Assembly: GCA_964645765.1 (NCBI GenBank)
Contig: CAZYBE010000017.1
Span: 1 to 61,657, forward strand
Reading direction: 5' to 3'
Length of the DNA stretch: 61,657 nucleotides
Source of the DNA: CAZGMN01 sp964645765
Lineage (GTDB): Bacteria; Acidobacteriota; Aminicenantia; Aminicenantales; Aminicenantaceae
Under the pieces are notes generated by a model that was not told the origin of the DNA, ran no database searches, and was given only the letters and a program-made list of their open reading frames with translations. Of the stretch, positions 60,814 to 61,657 are shown in pieces. Numbering within the stretch: position 1 is the stretch's first letter; each line of letters opens with the position of its first letter. A program made the translations under genes and the position numbers.

Positions 60814-61657
60814 ATGAAGATTAAATCCATTGCTGTTTCAAGCATTTTATTAATTTCGGTCTTCATGCTGCTTGTTTCTTGTGGAAAAGAGAAGGCTAGA
60901 TGGAAAGGGACAATAGCGGAAGAAAATGGAGTCACAGTCGTTAAGAATCCGAAAGAGCCGATGTATGGTGAAAATGTATTTAGTCTGGAAGAAGAATTAT
61001 CTATTGGAGAAAAAGAAGGCAGCGAGGAGTATATGTTTTCTCAGGTCATTGATTTGGATGTTGATGATGAGGAGAAAATCTACATCCTTGATTTCCAGGA
61101 AGCCCACATAAAAGTATTCGACAAAAAGGGTGAATACCTAAGAACAATAGGAAAAAGAGGCCAAGGCCCAGGAGAAATACAACGCCCGATGAATTTGGCA
61201 ATCACACCCGGAGGTCAAATCCTAGTCAATGACCGAGGAGCCATGTTCCTTCATTTCTTCACATTAAGCGGGGAATATATAAGGTCAATATCTCAAGCCA
61301 CGACCTTTCATCTTTCTCGCCCAAAAGTTGACTCTAAAGCTAATATAGTTGCGAGGTATAGTGTTCCGGGTAACGCCTGGTCTTTTATATTGAAAAAATT
61401 CGATTCCAAGTTAAATGAGATACTCACTATCTTTTCTTATGAATATACAATCTCGCCTGGTGTCATGACTCCATTTGCCCCCCAATGTTATTGGGAAATT
61501 GCCGATGATGATTCAATAATTTGGGGATATGGTGAAAAATATGAAATTCAAATTCTTCATCCAGACGGCCGGCTTATTCGAAAAATTGTGAAAGATTATG
61601 AACCCGTAAAATTCACAGAAGGAGAAAAGCAGAAGTGGGTTAAAGATGTTTATGGAG
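60814..61657 (+). CDS. Six-bladed beta-propeller lipoprotein (partial, runs off the window end)
   Basis: At least 281 residues, read from ATG at 60814 (GGGAGG upstream) to the edge with no stop. The lipobox is LVSC (Cys24). The entry segment VVKNPKEPMYGEN and EEELSIGEKEGSEEYMF and the blade GEYLRTIGKRGQGPGEIQ make it a third member of the family at 8462 and 12055. This one is lipid-anchored rather than simply signal-bearing. Confidence 0.85.
   Translation, partial: MKIKSIAVSSILLISVFMLLVSCGKEKARWKGTIAEENGVTVVKNPKEPMYGENVFSLEEELSIGEKEGSEEYMFSQVIDLDVDDEEKIYILDFQEAHIKVFDKKGEYLRTIGKRGQGPGEIQRPMNLAITPGGQILVNDRGAMFLHFFTLSGEYIRSISQATTFHLSRPKVDSKANIVARYSVPGNAWSFILKKFDSKLNEILTIFSYEYTISPGVMTPFAPQCYWEIADDDSIIWGYGEKYEIQILHPDGRLIRKIVKDYEPVKFTEGEKQKWVKDVYG

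Overview
The window looks like a chromosomal contig from an uncultured anaerobic bacterium, most likely Candidatus Aminicenantes (OP8) or a close relative. This placement is inference from gene content. The content includes several secreted six-bladed beta-propeller proteins with the GQGPGE signature, two C69 dipeptidases, four-subunit pyruvate-type ferredoxin oxidoreductase genes, a glycyl-radical enzyme of the hydroxyproline dehydratase type, and an ECF sigma factor next to an acidobacterial-style TonB. No rRNA or ribosomal protein gene is present to settle it.

Layout. 1-4753: an ECF sigma factor with a zinc-finger anti-sigma fused to a TonB start (cut by the window edge), a TPR lipoprotein and a TolC-type outer-membrane protein. 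4965-13308: two tandem versions of one module, each with a YtrA-type GntR regulator, an ABC ATPase, an ABC permease and an exported beta-propeller. Each is preceded by a palindromic operator that overlaps a sigma-70 promoter. 13388-22211: amino-acid metabolism (D-cysteine desulfhydrase-like, threonine dehydratase-like, threonine synthase, homoserine dehydrogenase, ornithine aminotransferase), tadA, two tRNA-Ser genes, a truncated beta-lactamase-fold gene and a Trp/Tyr-rich lipoprotein. 22214-28832: an EamA transporter, a large palindromic element, dnaX-ybaB-recR, and a porGDAB-like operon. 29047-38287: an enolase-superfamily enzyme, a glycyl-radical activase with an HypD-type hydroxyproline dehydratase, an M24 Xaa-Pro peptidase, a C69 dipeptidase and an SPFH protein. 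Together they suggest use of proline- and hydroxyproline-rich peptides.

38554-55113 is the most unusual part. A minus-strand operon encodes a radical SAM/SPASM protein, a 60-residue Cys-containing candidate RiPP precursor ending in Ser, an HPr-kinase-like protein, an S24/S26 signal-peptidase-like protein and a 3,214-residue surface protein ending in a C25 (gingipain/caspase-like) peptidase domain. A divergent ABC exporter lies on one side, and a PqqD-like RiPP recognition protein converges on the operon from the other. I read this as a candidate radical-SAM RiPP system with a kinase.

55231-56422: a small tRNA-Arg-bounded remnant of an integrated element. It carries a broken tyrosine integrase and a DUF4258/DUF2283-like toxin-antitoxin pair. 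56646-61657: a second C69 dipeptidase, a PurM-like protein, a MntA/HepT pair, and the start of a third beta-propeller lipoprotein that runs off the end. Several non-coding palindromes, many carrying GGGGACA, lie between genes.
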